From a virus: 53,773 nucleotides of DNA. The notes beneath the pieces are model-generated. The model did not search any database. It worked only from the letters and a program-made list of their open reading frames with translations, and was not told the DNA's origin. Of this stretch, positions 23,164 through 30,360 are shown in pieces; the first letter of the stretch is position 1, and every line of letters begins with the position of its first letter. The stretch spans positions 1-53,773 of IMG/VR virus record IMGVR_UViG_3300027985_000172; one strand, 5' to 3'. Position numbers and translations under genes: made by a program.

Positions 23164-23900
23164 GCGGGAGGTTTCCATAATTGCCCCTTATACCTTTGCA
23201 ACCAAGCCATACGGGCGTTAATCAGCAGATATTCCTCAGTTAGTGAATGCTTCAGGTAGGCTTCCTTTACGGCTTCATACATTTCCTCTTCTGTGGTCTT
23301 TCCTTTTAGGATGTCCGCTGCTTTAGCAGGTCCAACACGAGGAATACCAAAGAAGTTATCTGTCCTATCCCCCATCAACACTTGCATGTAGAAGAACTTG
23401 ATGGCTTCCTCTTCTGTCTGATAATGCCACATGTCCTTGACGAAGTTGTAGAGCCAAGCATTAACTGTCTTGAAGTCTTTATCTAAGCTGACAATCACTG
23501 TTTCTTCGGGAAGACCTAAGAAGGCTGTTTCTATAGCAATTAGATCATCTGCCTCACAACCCTCTGAAACAACTGCCCCATAGTTCTCTACAAGCCATTC
23601 CCGAGCATACTCAATGTGCTTAGGTTTCTCTTGTTCTTTCCTTTGCATCTTGTAGCTATCAAACAGCTTGTGTCTGAAGTTTCCTTGCCCAGTAAGGAAC
23701 ACCTTAAATTGTCCTTCTGTAGGGAAGACTACAGTATTGTCTAGGATTGAAACAAGGAGACGTTCAAGAACTTCCCCACATTCCTCCTCTGGCTTCTCTT
23801 GTGTGGCGAAGGCTGCTCGATAGCACAAAATATCACCATCAACCAATACGAGAGAGATTGCTTTAGGTTTGTTACTCAATTTTATTACCTGATACAACAC
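23160..23900 (-). CDS. 5'-3' exonuclease (T7 gp6 / FEN-like)
   Basis: The product is 246 aa. Acidic motifs of the FEN/5' nuclease superfamily are present: LVDGDILCYRAAF near residue 19, EGCEADDLIA near 115, VSLDKDFKT near 138 and MGDRTDNFFGIPRVGPAKAA near 176-195, the last being the helix-hairpin-helix. It removes RNA primers and resects DNA ends. Position between ThyX/MazG and HNH genes fits a T7-like replication module. Confidence 0.92.
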   Translation of the reverse strand: MLYQVIKLSNKPKAISLVLVDGDILCYRAAFATQEKPEEECGEVLERLLVSILDNTVVFPTEGQFKVFLTGQGNFRHKLFDSYKMQRKEQEKPKHIEYAREWLVENYGAVVSEGCEADDLIAIETAFLGLPEETVIVSLDKDFKTVNAWLYNFVKDMWHYQTEEEAIKFFYMQVLMGDRTDNFFGIPRVGPAKAADILKGKTTEEEMYEAVKEAYLKHSLTEEYLLINARMAWLQRYKGQLWKPPA

Positions 23901-23915
23901 TAAGACTTAAGCAAA

Positions 23916-24137
23916 TCACTTGCGCACCTTCAATTTCTGTTCTACTTCGGAAACTACAGATTCAAGATTAATGATATCAAAAAATACAGTCTCTCGAAAA
24001 TGATCTTCTACAAGATCATACACTAGATTCCGAATATCATCGGGTGACATATCATCCTCAAACTCAGACATGTCGATCTTAAGTGTTTTCTTAGTAGGCC
24101 CCCAAGAATCAATTTTCCACTCACAAACAACAGTCAT
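23916..24137 (-). CDS. 73-aa unknown protein
   Basis: The product is 73 aa, acidic, beginning MTVVCEWKIDSWGPTKKTLK and ending in a charged helix. No family recognised. It lies just upstream of the 5'-3' exonuclease with a 15-base gap. Confidence 0.6.
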   Translation of the reverse strand: MTVVCEWKIDSWGPTKKTLKIDMSEFEDDMSPDDIRNLVYDLVEDHFRETVFFDIINLESVVSEVEQKLKVRK

Positions 24138-24179
24138 TTGTCTTCTCCTAGCAATGTTGGTAGCGTAGGCTTTCTATTG

Positions 24180-24323
24180 TTAATCACAATTATCTCCCCA
24201 AAGAGCCTCATTAACACGTTTAGCAAAGTCTTCACCAAGAAGGTCTTCTAGGTCAATCTGAGCATCAATTTCCTCAAGAAGCTCCCACAGGATTTGTTCT
24301 TGAGTCTTATCTTCTTCGGTCAT
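24180..24323 (-). CDS. 47-aa acidic protein
   Basis: The frame encodes a very acidic helical protein starting MTEEDKTQEQILWELLEEID and ending GDNCD. Its ATG overlaps the stop of the MazG-like gene by ATGA, which supports real coupled translation. Function unknown. Confidence 0.55.
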   Translation of the reverse strand: MTEEDKTQEQILWELLEEIDAQIDLEDLLGEDFAKRVNEALWGDNCD

Positions 24324-24601
24324 TCGGAACCTCTGACTGGCGGTAATCCATGAACCTCATCACCCTCAACCCAAAGTCGATACAGCATCGCAATGAGTTG
24401 CTTCATTTCACCCCGGACTTCCTCAAAGGACTCCCTTCCTTCTGCGCAATGAATAGCTGCCTTAACAACTTCACCAGATTCTTCAGCCACCTTAGAAATT
24501 ACATAGTTCGGCTGAGGAAACTTGAGCATTGCTTTTTGGGCCTCTTCAACAGCAAGACCAACCAAATTTAGGAAGCCTTCATCAGTGCTAATAAAATTCA
24601 T
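24320..24601 (-). CDS. MazG-like pyrophosphohydrolase (short)
   Basis: The product is 93 aa. The core VAEESGEVVKAAIHCAEG near residues 38-55 and EEVRGEMKQLIAMLYRL near 60-76 shows the ExxxE...ExxxQ/D arrangement of MazG-type enzymes. It sits directly after thyX and overlaps it by ATGA, so a role in nucleotide pool control is likely. It is the second such gene in the genome. Confidence 0.8.
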   Translation of the reverse strand: MNFISTDEGFLNLVGLAVEEAQKAMLKFPQPNYVISKVAEESGEVVKAAIHCAEGRESFEEVRGEMKQLIAMLYRLWVEGDEVHGLPPVRGSE

Positions 24602-25266
24602 TTGTTTTCTCCAAGAAGAGTAGGTAGTGCTGGAATTATCTCTTTACGAATAGCACGAGCAAGCATGACGTGTTCACGCTGGGAATGACCCTCATCATCA
24701 CGAATGTCTAGATAGTGTAACCAAGAGCGGATAGTGCCATTAATGTAGAGAGTGGACATTGTGAGTCCTTCTGGGAGGAAAACACGAGCACATTCTTTAG
24801 CTGCACCACCATCAAGCCACTGATTGTAGACTTTTCTACTTAGTTCTGAAAGCCAATCACACTGATCCTTGAAATTTGATTTGGTTGTTTCATCAAAACT
24901 ATCAACACTATTCTGACGATTCTTGGTGTCCTGCATACGAATGTCACGAGTGCAGAAGGTCATATCAGATGAATAACGTTGACTTAACTCTTGAAAACTG
25001 AAACTACGGTGGCGCAGTAGTTGGCGCGAAATGTCGCGGGGGGCTTGCACTTCCACAACAGCATTAGCCATTTCAAATACAGACCAATGTTTGTTCTTCA
25101 TGCAATATTTAAGCAGCCATTCGTGGTCTTTCCCCCGTTCTTCCTCTTTACGTTCAGAAGAGACACGAGCACAATAGGCCATAAGTTCTTCTGGTGAAGC
25201 AGCAGGAACACCAATGACAGGTTGTGTTAGTGCAATTAGTTTAGCTTTTACTGGATAGTTCGTCAT
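24598..25266 (-). CDS. thyX: flavin-dependent thymidylate synthase
   Basis: The product is 222 aa, the normal ThyX length. The ThyX signature RHRSFSFQELSQRY lies near residues 88-101, and the C-terminal substrate region (TIRSWLHYLDIRDDEGHSQR) is intact. It makes dTMP from dUMP using FAD, NADPH and methylene-tetrahydrofolate. With RNR and the dCMP-deaminase-like protein this completes a dTTP supply route. Start ATG 25266 is used; a tiny frame overlaps it from upstream. Confidence 0.95.
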   Translation of the reverse strand: MTNYPVKAKLIALTQPVIGVPAASPEELMAYCARVSSERKEEERGKDHEWLLKYCMKNKHWSVFEMANAVVEVQAPRDISRQLLRHRSFSFQELSQRYSSDMTFCTRDIRMQDTKNRQNSVDSFDETTKSNFKDQCDWLSELSRKVYNQWLDGGAAKECARVFLPEGLTMSTLYINGTIRSWLHYLDIRDDEGHSQREHVMLARAIRKEIIPALPTLLGENK

Positions 25267-25327
25267 AGAAACTCTTTTTTTTCTCAGAATGTGTTAGATA
25301 TTTGTCAAGCAGAATGCCAGTAGCCAT
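25241..25327 (-). CDS. 28-aa possible small protein
   Basis: The frame starts MATGILLDKYLTHSEKKKSF and ends in SSKS, overlapping the thyX start out of frame. It passes through a run of eight A bases (minus strand) near 25276, so a one-base length change would alter it. Ribosome binding site is weak. Listed only as possible. Confidence 0.25.
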   Translation of the reverse strand: MATGILLDKYLTHSEKKKSFYDELSSKS

Positions 25328-25329
25328 AA

Positions 25330-25491
25330 TCACCCGCCCATACTTAGTAATGTCATCTTGGTGGTGTCAACCTTCTTCTTAGAGTCTTCCTTGATAAGCT
25401 GAATAATGGTATCCTGGTAGTATTTTAACTCTACGATAAAGATTTTACTGGTGATTTCACAGTGAGTTTCTACATTAAGTATGTTTTTCTC
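25330..25491 (-). other. open frame lacking a start codon, in frame with upstream gene
   Basis: After the TGA of the 81-aa gene (25492-25494) the same frame stays open for 54 codons to 25330. It encodes protein-like sequence such as SKIFIVELKYYQDTIIQLI with a lysine-rich end. There is no ATG, GTG or TTG near its start. It is either a TGA-readthrough extension, a frame using ATA as start, or the decayed end of a longer gene. Confidence 0.35.
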
Positions 25492-25737
25492 TCAGTTAAT
25501 CTCTAAGATAGATAATTTTTCTGCTTCGTTTAGGAATTGTTTTACTAGCTTAATAGCATTAAGAAGCTCTTCTACCTGAGTTGAATCATCAAGCATAACC
25601 CGAGGCTTAATATAACCACCAACAAAAAGATCGTAGTAAGGATCATCTGTTGAGATGTTAATACCAGTCTTAAACTTAAAATACATGGCGGCCTTTTCCT
25701 TGTTACAGATTGGTGGAATAGTGATGACCATTTTCAA
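25492..25737 (-). CDS. 81-aa unknown protein
   Basis: The product is 81 aa, starting MKMVITIPPICNKEKAAMYF and ending in a helical stretch (LLNAIKLVKQFLNEAEKL). Its 5' end overlaps the next upstream gene by 35 bases in another frame. The TGA stop is followed by an in-frame open stretch. No family recognised. Confidence 0.6.
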   Translation of the reverse strand: MKMVITIPPICNKEKAAMYFKFKTGINISTDDPYYDLFVGGYIKPRVMLDDSTQVEELLNAIKLVKQFLNEAEKLSILEIN

Positions 25738-25909
25738 AGGCTACAGTGAGTTGCTTTACAGGCATCCCAGTAATTACTTCAAGAACCCTTGTTAGAAACC
25801 ACATCTGATCGTAAATATCTCCGTCCTCTACTAGTCGAGAGACACGGGTGATTTCTTCCCGTGCCCCTTCTTCACCAGCAAAGGACTCCTCAAAAGTCCA
25901 TTTAGGCAT
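25703..25909 (-). CDS. 68-aa unknown protein
   Basis: The product is 68 aa, acidic N-terminal half (MPKWTFEESFAGEEGAREEI) and a hydrophobic helix near residues 35-55. No family recognised. It overlaps the following gene by 35 bases, longer than the usual ATGA overlaps in this operon. Confidence 0.55.
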   Translation of the reverse strand: MPKWTFEESFAGEEGAREEITRVSRLVEDGDIYDQMWFLTRVLEVITGMPVKQLTVAFENGHHYSTNL

Positions 25910-25915
25910 ATTTTA

Positions 25916-26176
25916 TCAGTTTCCTTTTAGCTTATACTTCTTTGTAATACTGTCTTCATACATAGGATTAGAAATCCACTCTGGATAGTGATAAGCAGAT
26001 GGGTAACTGGATGCCAATGTATAGACATAAGTGTAACCATTTTCTGTAGATTCGGCTCTAACACTAACAATATAGTGTGTCATAACAACTTTATGATTAA
26101 CACCCTCAAAATTTACTGTTGCGTCCTTCTCAAAGGCTGTCCCAAGCATATATTTTGGTTGCTTGATTATTTGCAT
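25916..26176 (-). CDS. 86-aa unknown protein
   Basis: The product is 86 aa, beta-prone and Tyr-rich (RAESTENGYTYVYTLASSYP). It has no membrane segment or obvious metal site. No family recognised. It follows two tiny membrane-type frames in the operon. Confidence 0.6.
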   Translation of the reverse strand: MQIIKQPKYMLGTAFEKDATVNFEGVNHKVVMTHYIVSVRAESTENGYTYVYTLASSYPSAYHYPEWISNPMYEDSITKKYKLKGN

Positions 26177-26178
26177 GT

Positions 26179-26280
26179 TTACTTACCCGTAATGATAGAA
26201 TAGATTACATAAATCAGAATAATAAATAGGGCAAGTGTTAGTCCGCCGTAGAACGGGAGTAGAACAAGCCACCAAGACAG
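26179..26280 (-). CDS. 33-aa membrane peptide with CTG start (possible)
   Basis: The frame opens right after a TAA at 26281 with CTG, preceded by AGGG eight bases upstream. It encodes LSWWLVLLPFYGGLTLALFI and continues as a membrane helix to ITGK. No ATG, GTG or TTG is available. The hydrophobic, in-frame and uninterrupted character over 33 codons suggests real coding, but start codon and expression are unproven. Confidence 0.3.
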   Translation of the reverse strand: MSWWLVLLPFYGGLTLALFIILIYVIYSIITGK

Positions 26281-26369
26281 TTAATATACCCTGTAAGTTT
26301 AAGCCCAACAAAAAGAATGCCAAGAAACCCAATAATAGGAAAAGAAATTGTTGTGTTTTTATCAGCCAT
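26238..26369 (-). CDS. 43-aa single-TM protein
   Basis: The frame encodes MADKNTTISFPIIGFLGILF followed by VGLKLTGYINCLGGLFYSRS. It has one membrane helix, near residues 9-28. It lies just downstream of the SSB gene. A competing 80-aa frame across the same DNA overlaps the SSB gene more and looks less natural. Confidence 0.5.
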   Translation of the reverse strand: MADKNTTISFPIIGFLGILFVGLKLTGYINCLGGLFYSRSTAD

Positions 26370-26381
26370 AGGCATCCCCAA

Positions 26382-26915
26382 TCAGAAAGCAACGTCATCG
26401 GTGTTGTTACGGACATATTCAACAAGGTTATCTACTCGAATAGCCTCAAGAGTCACCTTACTGTCATTCCACACAGACACCTTTACAGCAATGTCACTAC
26501 CATTGCCAATGTCCCCATGTTCTTCTCGGTTCCAAGGGAAGGTAGCACCACCTTCGATACCTACTACAGAGGGAGGACCACGGAAGACACCAGTTTCACC
26601 AGTGTTCTTGTCTACAAACTTTGGGTTAAACACTTCCCGACGAGTGCGGTAGATGAGGATGTCTTCACCAGTTTCCTTGTCAGTAAATTCCTTGAAGAGT
26701 TGACCTGCCATCCCTTTACCGGGAATACCGTCTGCAATCATCTTCTTCTTAGTCTCTTTGTCAATCTCTACGTCTAGGGTGTAGTAGCCTTTGACAGCTT
26801 CAAATTTAGCCTTCTGATCCCCTTCTGGTAGGTTATTTCCAAGGTCTTGCTGCCCCTCAAACACTTTAGCGTAGCGGGCTTTACCTTTGAAGGTAACATA
26901 AGTAGTCTTTGCCAT
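26382..26915 (-). CDS. single-stranded DNA-binding protein (T7 gp2.5-like)
   Basis: The product is 177 aa from ATG 26915. The start MAKTTYVTFKGKARYAKVFE and segments GYYTLDVEIDKETKKKM and FNPKFVDKNTGE match the OB-fold SSB of T7-like replication systems. The C-terminus ends DDVAF: acidic with a terminal Phe, as in T7 gp2.5, where the tail contacts polymerase and primase-helicase. This supports a T7-like replisome together with the split polymerase and gp4-like protein. Confidence 0.9.
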   Translation of the reverse strand: MAKTTYVTFKGKARYAKVFEGQQDLGNNLPEGDQKAKFEAVKGYYTLDVEIDKETKKKMIADGIPGKGMAGQLFKEFTDKETGEDILIYRTRREVFNPKFVDKNTGETGVFRGPPSVVGIEGGATFPWNREEHGDIGNGSDIAVKVSVWNDSKVTLEAIRVDNLVEYVRNNTDDVAF

Positions 26916-26916
26916 G

Positions 26917-27150
26917 TTATTCTGTTTCCTCTTCATTTAGCTTAGCTACAAATTTCTCAGCAATCTTTCGTTGCTCTGAGATAATCCCAATTAGACTGTA
27001 GAACTCCCAACCAAGTATTTCTGCTGAAGCAACTGCTGCACCAAGCAAATCCACTACAACTTGTGACTCATTCTCTTCGTCTTGGAAGTGTGCTATAATA
27101 TCAGCAATGGCGTCACGCCGCCAAAGTTTAACACTCAATGTTTCATACAT
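26917..27150 (-). CDS. 77-aa helical unknown protein
   Basis: The product is 77 aa, helical, starting MYETLSVKLWRRDAIADIIA. It ends in an acidic tail (NEEETE). It ends one base before the SSB start, so the two are probably co-translated. No family recognised. Confidence 0.6.
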   Translation of the reverse strand: MYETLSVKLWRRDAIADIIAHFQDEENESQVVVDLLGAAVASAEILGWEFYSLIGIISEQRKIAEKFVAKLNEEETE

Positions 27151-27174
27151 ATTATTCTGTTTCTCTTTAGCTAA

Positions 27175-27405
27175 TTAAAACGTAATGGTGATGGAGTCAC
27201 CTTTGTAGAACTTTTTGGTTGCATCTTCAAGCAGGTTTTCCCACATACCATCACCGGGTAGATAAAAGGGTTTACACTGATCATATGACTCGTCGCTTGG
27301 GAATCCAATAGTTCCACCATCATCAGTCTTTACATAAAAGTGTGTCGCAGAAATAATGGCTACCACTTCACGGTTTTCTTTTTCAGTCTTGTAATCAAAC
27401 TTCAT
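27175..27405 (-). CDS. 76-aa unknown protein with YKGDxI end
   Basis: The product is 76 aa. Its end (FYKGDSITITF) and body (VVAIISATHFYVKTDDGGTI) resemble the C-terminal domain of the 389-aa KOW-like protein at 37187-38356 (VVAFKTQGHTYIKVEDNTF and FYKGDTISFVL). The two appear to be paralogous domains. Role unknown. Confidence 0.6.
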   Translation of the reverse strand: MKFDYKTEKENREVVAIISATHFYVKTDDGGTIGFPSDESYDQCKPFYLPGDGMWENLLEDATKKFYKGDSITITF

Positions 27406-27580
27406 TGTTTACCTCATATTCTGTAATTAGGTATGGAACAAATGTGGCGTCCCAACCATTGATTAAATTAATCCCGGCGTCTGATAGGCCCAACTGTCGA
27501 AAGGCTTTATCATAAGCGTAGAAAATTTCTTCGTATTCCTCTGGAATGTCATACACCCCATCAACAGCTTCGACAAGCAT
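27395..27580 (-). CDS. 61-aa unknown protein
   Basis: The product is 61 aa, acidic, starting MLVEAVDGVYDIPEEYEEIF. GGAG-like sequence precedes the ATG. The region between it and the polymerase gene (27581-27696) has no convincing gene and a small TGGGAA/TTCCCA hairpin near 27626-27639. Confidence 0.55.
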   Translation of the reverse strand: MLVEAVDGVYDIPEEYEEIFYAYDKAFRQLGLSDAGINLINGWDATFVPYLITEYEVNNEV

Positions 27581-27696
27581 TTGCTATCTCCCTTGACTCC
27601 TTTAAGCCTTACACTAATAAATATGGGAATTTTCCCACGTTTCATTCCATTGCTTGTAGCAAATACCTGATGTGTTGCAGAAATGATTCACCTGCG

Positions 27697-28266
27697 TTAG
27701 TGAACAGCAGCGTAGTTCTCCCCGAATTTTACCTCTACGGAAATGTCCACATTGAGTCCAAGCGCCCTGTTAACTTCCTGCATGGATTCCTTCAAGTCTT
27801 GCTCAACACGGTCTTTGTCACAATCTTTAGGAACCTGCAACAGAACTTCATCGTGATAGTTTGCAGACAATTTATACCCCTTCTTGCGCAGCATAAGAAC
27901 CCAATAGTTGAAGCAGTAATCCCCCGTAGATTGGTTGCAGGTAGACCACCTGTCTTTATCGTAACGGAGTTGGTGGTAAAAACCTGAAAGTGGGTTCTTA
28001 AGCCACATGCTACCATCTTTTAGAGTCTTCACGTATTGGTTCCCCGCAACTTTCTTGACAGACCAATTTACCTTCCAATAGGCTTCTAGGAGGGCTTTAG
28101 CTTCCTTCTCAGGGATTTGCAACTCTCTGGCTAATTTAGCTGCACCAACGCCATAGACTGCTGAATATGAAACGGTCTTCGCCTTTTGTCGAACTTCTGT
28201 AAGATGGTGGAACAACTCCTCCTGTTTTTCTATGGGGAGGGCTTTTATATCATCCAATGTCCTCAT
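27697..28266 (-). CDS. DNA polymerase A, C-terminal piece (motifs B and C)
   Basis: The product is 189 aa. It carries family A motif B (RQKAKTVSYSAVYGVG, the O helix, with Lys and Tyr conserved) near residues 26-41 and motif C (NYHDEVLLQV, catalytic Asp-Glu) near 136-145. These belong to the palm and fingers of the polymerase whose motif A is on the preceding gene. It starts at an ATG that overlaps the preceding stop by ATGA. The N-terminal 25 residues (LDDIKALPIEKQEELFHHL) form a linker or interface. Confidence 0.9.
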   Translation of the reverse strand: MRTLDDIKALPIEKQEELFHHLTEVRQKAKTVSYSAVYGVGAAKLARELQIPEKEAKALLEAYWKVNWSVKKVAGNQYVKTLKDGSMWLKNPLSGFYHQLRYDKDRWSTCNQSTGDYCFNYWVLMLRKKGYKLSANYHDEVLLQVPKDCDKDRVEQDLKESMQEVNRALGLNVDISVEVKFGENYAAVH

Positions 28267-29234
28267 TTATCTTTGGCCTTAAACCATTTGAAAAACTCAT
28301 ATTCATCTTCTGTCATTTTACCTGCTTCAATAGCAATTTGGCAGTGCGGATCATATCCGGGGGTATTCATACCCTCTACAAACCCACTATCAAGCTCATA
28401 GATCAGGTGACGTTTGGTCATGTCCTCTAGGGAGCTTACATCAGAACCACAGAAGACCATTCCATCTTGGGGGACGATACAACCTCTGATCTCCTCTCCC
28501 CAAGGGACGCTAGAAATTGCCTTTGGCAGGTTAACAATAGGAACCCTATGTTTTAAACGAAGGGTATTGGTAAGTCCACCAGCGGATGCCACAACATTAC
28601 CATCTTCATCGGAGTGTTCAAGGAAAGACTTAAAAATAGCCATCCTGTGTTTAGCTACAGCAAGCCCCTCAAGTGCAGATAACTCAGGGGCTTTCTTAAC
28701 AAGCTTGACTACACTGTCAGTAAGTTCCCCTTTACGCGGGTCATTCTGTCCGTAGTAGTATAGTTGAGGAATCTTCTTTTCTTCCCCAGTTTCCTTATCA
28801 CGAACAAACTTAAATGTGCATGGTTGCCACCCAAGACCAAATAACCAATCTTTTAATTGGATGTTCGAGTTAGGATTCCCATCTTCATAGCCTACAACCT
28901 CACCAACTGGCCCTACAGACCCTTCAGGAAGCCCTAGACGTGACAGGGTGGAGAACCACTTAGCCCCATGACTAGAGAGGCTACCATCTTTCTTATAGCA
29001 CACCTTAGGCTTGTTGTAATAAGCCATCTGTGGAACCTTTGGCATTGCCTGCCTAAGCTCTTCTCGTTTAGTTTCTACAATTAGGGATAGTTCGTCATAG
29101 TGCTTCTTGGCTTTCTCTCGGTCAATCTTTAGTGGATTAGCTTCTTGTTCTTGTAGGCACGACATCTTGAAAGAAAGATAACGAATGAAACGTAAGATTT
29201 CATTACTTAAAGTTTGTTCTTGCATATTCTCCAT
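28263..29234 (-). CDS. DNA polymerase A, middle piece (thumb and motif A)
   Basis: The product is 323 aa from ATG 29234, chosen for GAGG seven bases upstream. It begins with a helical region like the T7 polymerase thumb (EANPLKIDREKAKKHYDEL), continues with HRVPIVNLPK, and contains motif A as FCGSDVSSLEDMTKRH (catalytic Asp) near residue 275. It ends DEYEFFKWFKAKDK just before motif B would follow. Alone it lacks half of the active site, so it must associate with the next gene's product. Confidence 0.9.
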   Translation of the reverse strand: MENMQEQTLSNEILRFIRYLSFKMSCLQEQEANPLKIDREKAKKHYDELSLIVETKREELRQAMPKVPQMAYYNKPKVCYKKDGSLSSHGAKWFSTLSRLGLPEGSVGPVGEVVGYEDGNPNSNIQLKDWLFGLGWQPCTFKFVRDKETGEEKKIPQLYYYGQNDPRKGELTDSVVKLVKKAPELSALEGLAVAKHRMAIFKSFLEHSDEDGNVVASAGGLTNTLRLKHRVPIVNLPKAISSVPWGEEIRGCIVPQDGMVFCGSDVSSLEDMTKRHLIYELDSGFVEGMNTPGYDPHCQIAIEAGKMTEDEYEFFKWFKAKDK

Positions 29235-29712
29235 GTAGTATCCTCGCTGCACAATCATATGCTTTAGCCGCTGCTATTTCGTCAACATACATTCCAAGAT
29301 ATAATTTCTTGCCATCAAGACCGTTTATAGAAACTCTCCATTTAGAGTCCCTCTTAAACCAACAGATACCTTTGTAATGTGAGCTTGTTTTTCTTGGTTT
29401 TCTGTTCCATGTATTTTGCTTATGTGTAACTTCCCTTAGATTAGAGATTCTATTATCTAGTCTATCCCCATTAATATGGTCAATCTGTCCAGTATGCCAA
29501 CGCCCATTCTTAATTGCAAAAGCTACTGCATGAGCTTTAATATGAATACCACCAACAGAACCTTTATAATAACCGTCTCCACTATATGTTTTAAAGCATT
29601 CCCGACCCTTAACAGCGCCCCCACGTAAATTCTTCTTCCAATAAAACTTACCAGTGTTTGGATCGTAGTCTACAACAGATTTAACATAATCTATATCGGG
29701 TTTATCTGCCAT
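29203..29712 (-). CDS. HNH homing endonuclease inside the polymerase gene
   Basis: The product is 169 aa. HNH core GQIDHINGDRLDNRISNLRE near residues 75-94 is followed by an AP2-like domain (SINGLDGKKLYLGMYVDEIA). The gene overlaps the exonuclease piece by 11 bases and the polymerase middle piece by about 30 bases. It separates the 3'-5' exonuclease from the polymerase domain of one ancestral gene. No room for an intron is left, so the split is at the protein level. Confidence 0.92.
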   Translation of the reverse strand: MADKPDIDYVKSVVDYDPNTGKFYWKKNLRGGAVKGRECFKTYSGDGYYKGSVGGIHIKAHAVAFAIKNGRWHTGQIDHINGDRLDNRISNLREVTHKQNTWNRKPRKTSSHYKGICWFKRDSKWRVSINGLDGKKLYLGMYVDEIAAAKAYDCAARILHGEYARTNFK

Positions 29713-30160
29713 AGATTTCCCCCAATCGTTCTTTCTGCTTTTCCCAAAGCAACCAGTTAATCTTCACGTCCCGAAGAACCCGCTCACGCATAAGCTCTAC
29801 GTTACCTTCAGCCCATTCCTCTTTATTCACCTTCACTTTAGGAAAACCAAAAGAAACACCCCAACTCTCTAGACCATGCTCATTACGTTCAGGAAACAAA
29901 TACCAAGACAATGCCAAAGAGTCAACGAATTTGCTGTAAGGTAGGTTTAGACCAAGAATGCGCTCGAAGACAACTTTATCATGGCGAATATTATTGTGGC
30001 ACACAAACAAAGTGTCTTCTTGCGTAAGAACCTTTCGCATCTCATCATAGTCTGTGGTGAACCCGTAGTTCTCCCCGTCTTCTGTCCAACCAAGGTTCCA
30101 CAACTTTGTGCAGGAATAGGCTAGATTGTCACTTTCGGAGTCCAACACTAGGAATTTCAT
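29702..30160 (-). CDS. DNA polymerase A, 3'-5' exonuclease piece
   Basis: The product is 152 aa. Exo I (LVLDSESDNLAY, Asp-x-Glu), Exo II (CHNNIRHDKVVFE) and Exo III-like (RVLRDVKINWLLW) acidic residues are all in place. The segment HGLESWG is like T7 polymerase. It ends GEIYGR at the position where T7 polymerase leaves the exonuclease domain. With the two other pieces the total is about 664 aa, close to T7 polymerase (704). It supplies proofreading. Confidence 0.9.
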   Translation of the reverse strand: MKFLVLDSESDNLAYSCTKLWNLGWTEDGENYGFTTDYDEMRKVLTQEDTLFVCHNNIRHDKVVFERILGLNLPYSKFVDSLALSWYLFPERNEHGLESWGVSFGFPKVKVNKEEWAEGNVELMRERVLRDVKINWLLWEKQKERLGEIYGR

Positions 30161-30161
30161 T

Positions 30162-30347
30162 TTAATTTCCCTTCCAAATATCCTTAATGTATTGGTATAA
30201 ATCTTTTACTGAATGGTAAAAACCTTCAAGACCAAGCATAAGTGCAAGCACGATAATTAGTGGTGTTGCAAGAATAACCCTAACCTTTTGAGGGATATAC
30301 TTACGGAACATCTTCCAATACTTACCATTGTAATTCACCGCAATCAA
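30162..30347 (-). CDS. 61-aa membrane protein
   Basis: The product is 61 aa with one membrane helix (VILATPLIIVLALMLGLEGF, about residues 24-43) flanked by basic residues. Located right before the exonuclease piece. No family recognised. Confidence 0.6.
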   Translation of the reverse strand: MIAVNYNGKYWKMFRKYIPQKVRVILATPLIIVLALMLGLEGFYHSVKDLYQYIKDIWKGN

Positions 30348-30360
30348 TCCTCTTCATCAA

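Noticed and set aside
26183-26425. 80-aa frame over the small membrane genes
   Set aside because: It overlaps the SSB gene in another frame for 44 bases and fits less well than the 43-aa single-TM frame with a natural start.
29203-29712. Group I intron around the HNH gene in the polymerase
   Set aside because: The HNH gene overlaps both flanking pieces, leaving no intron sequence.
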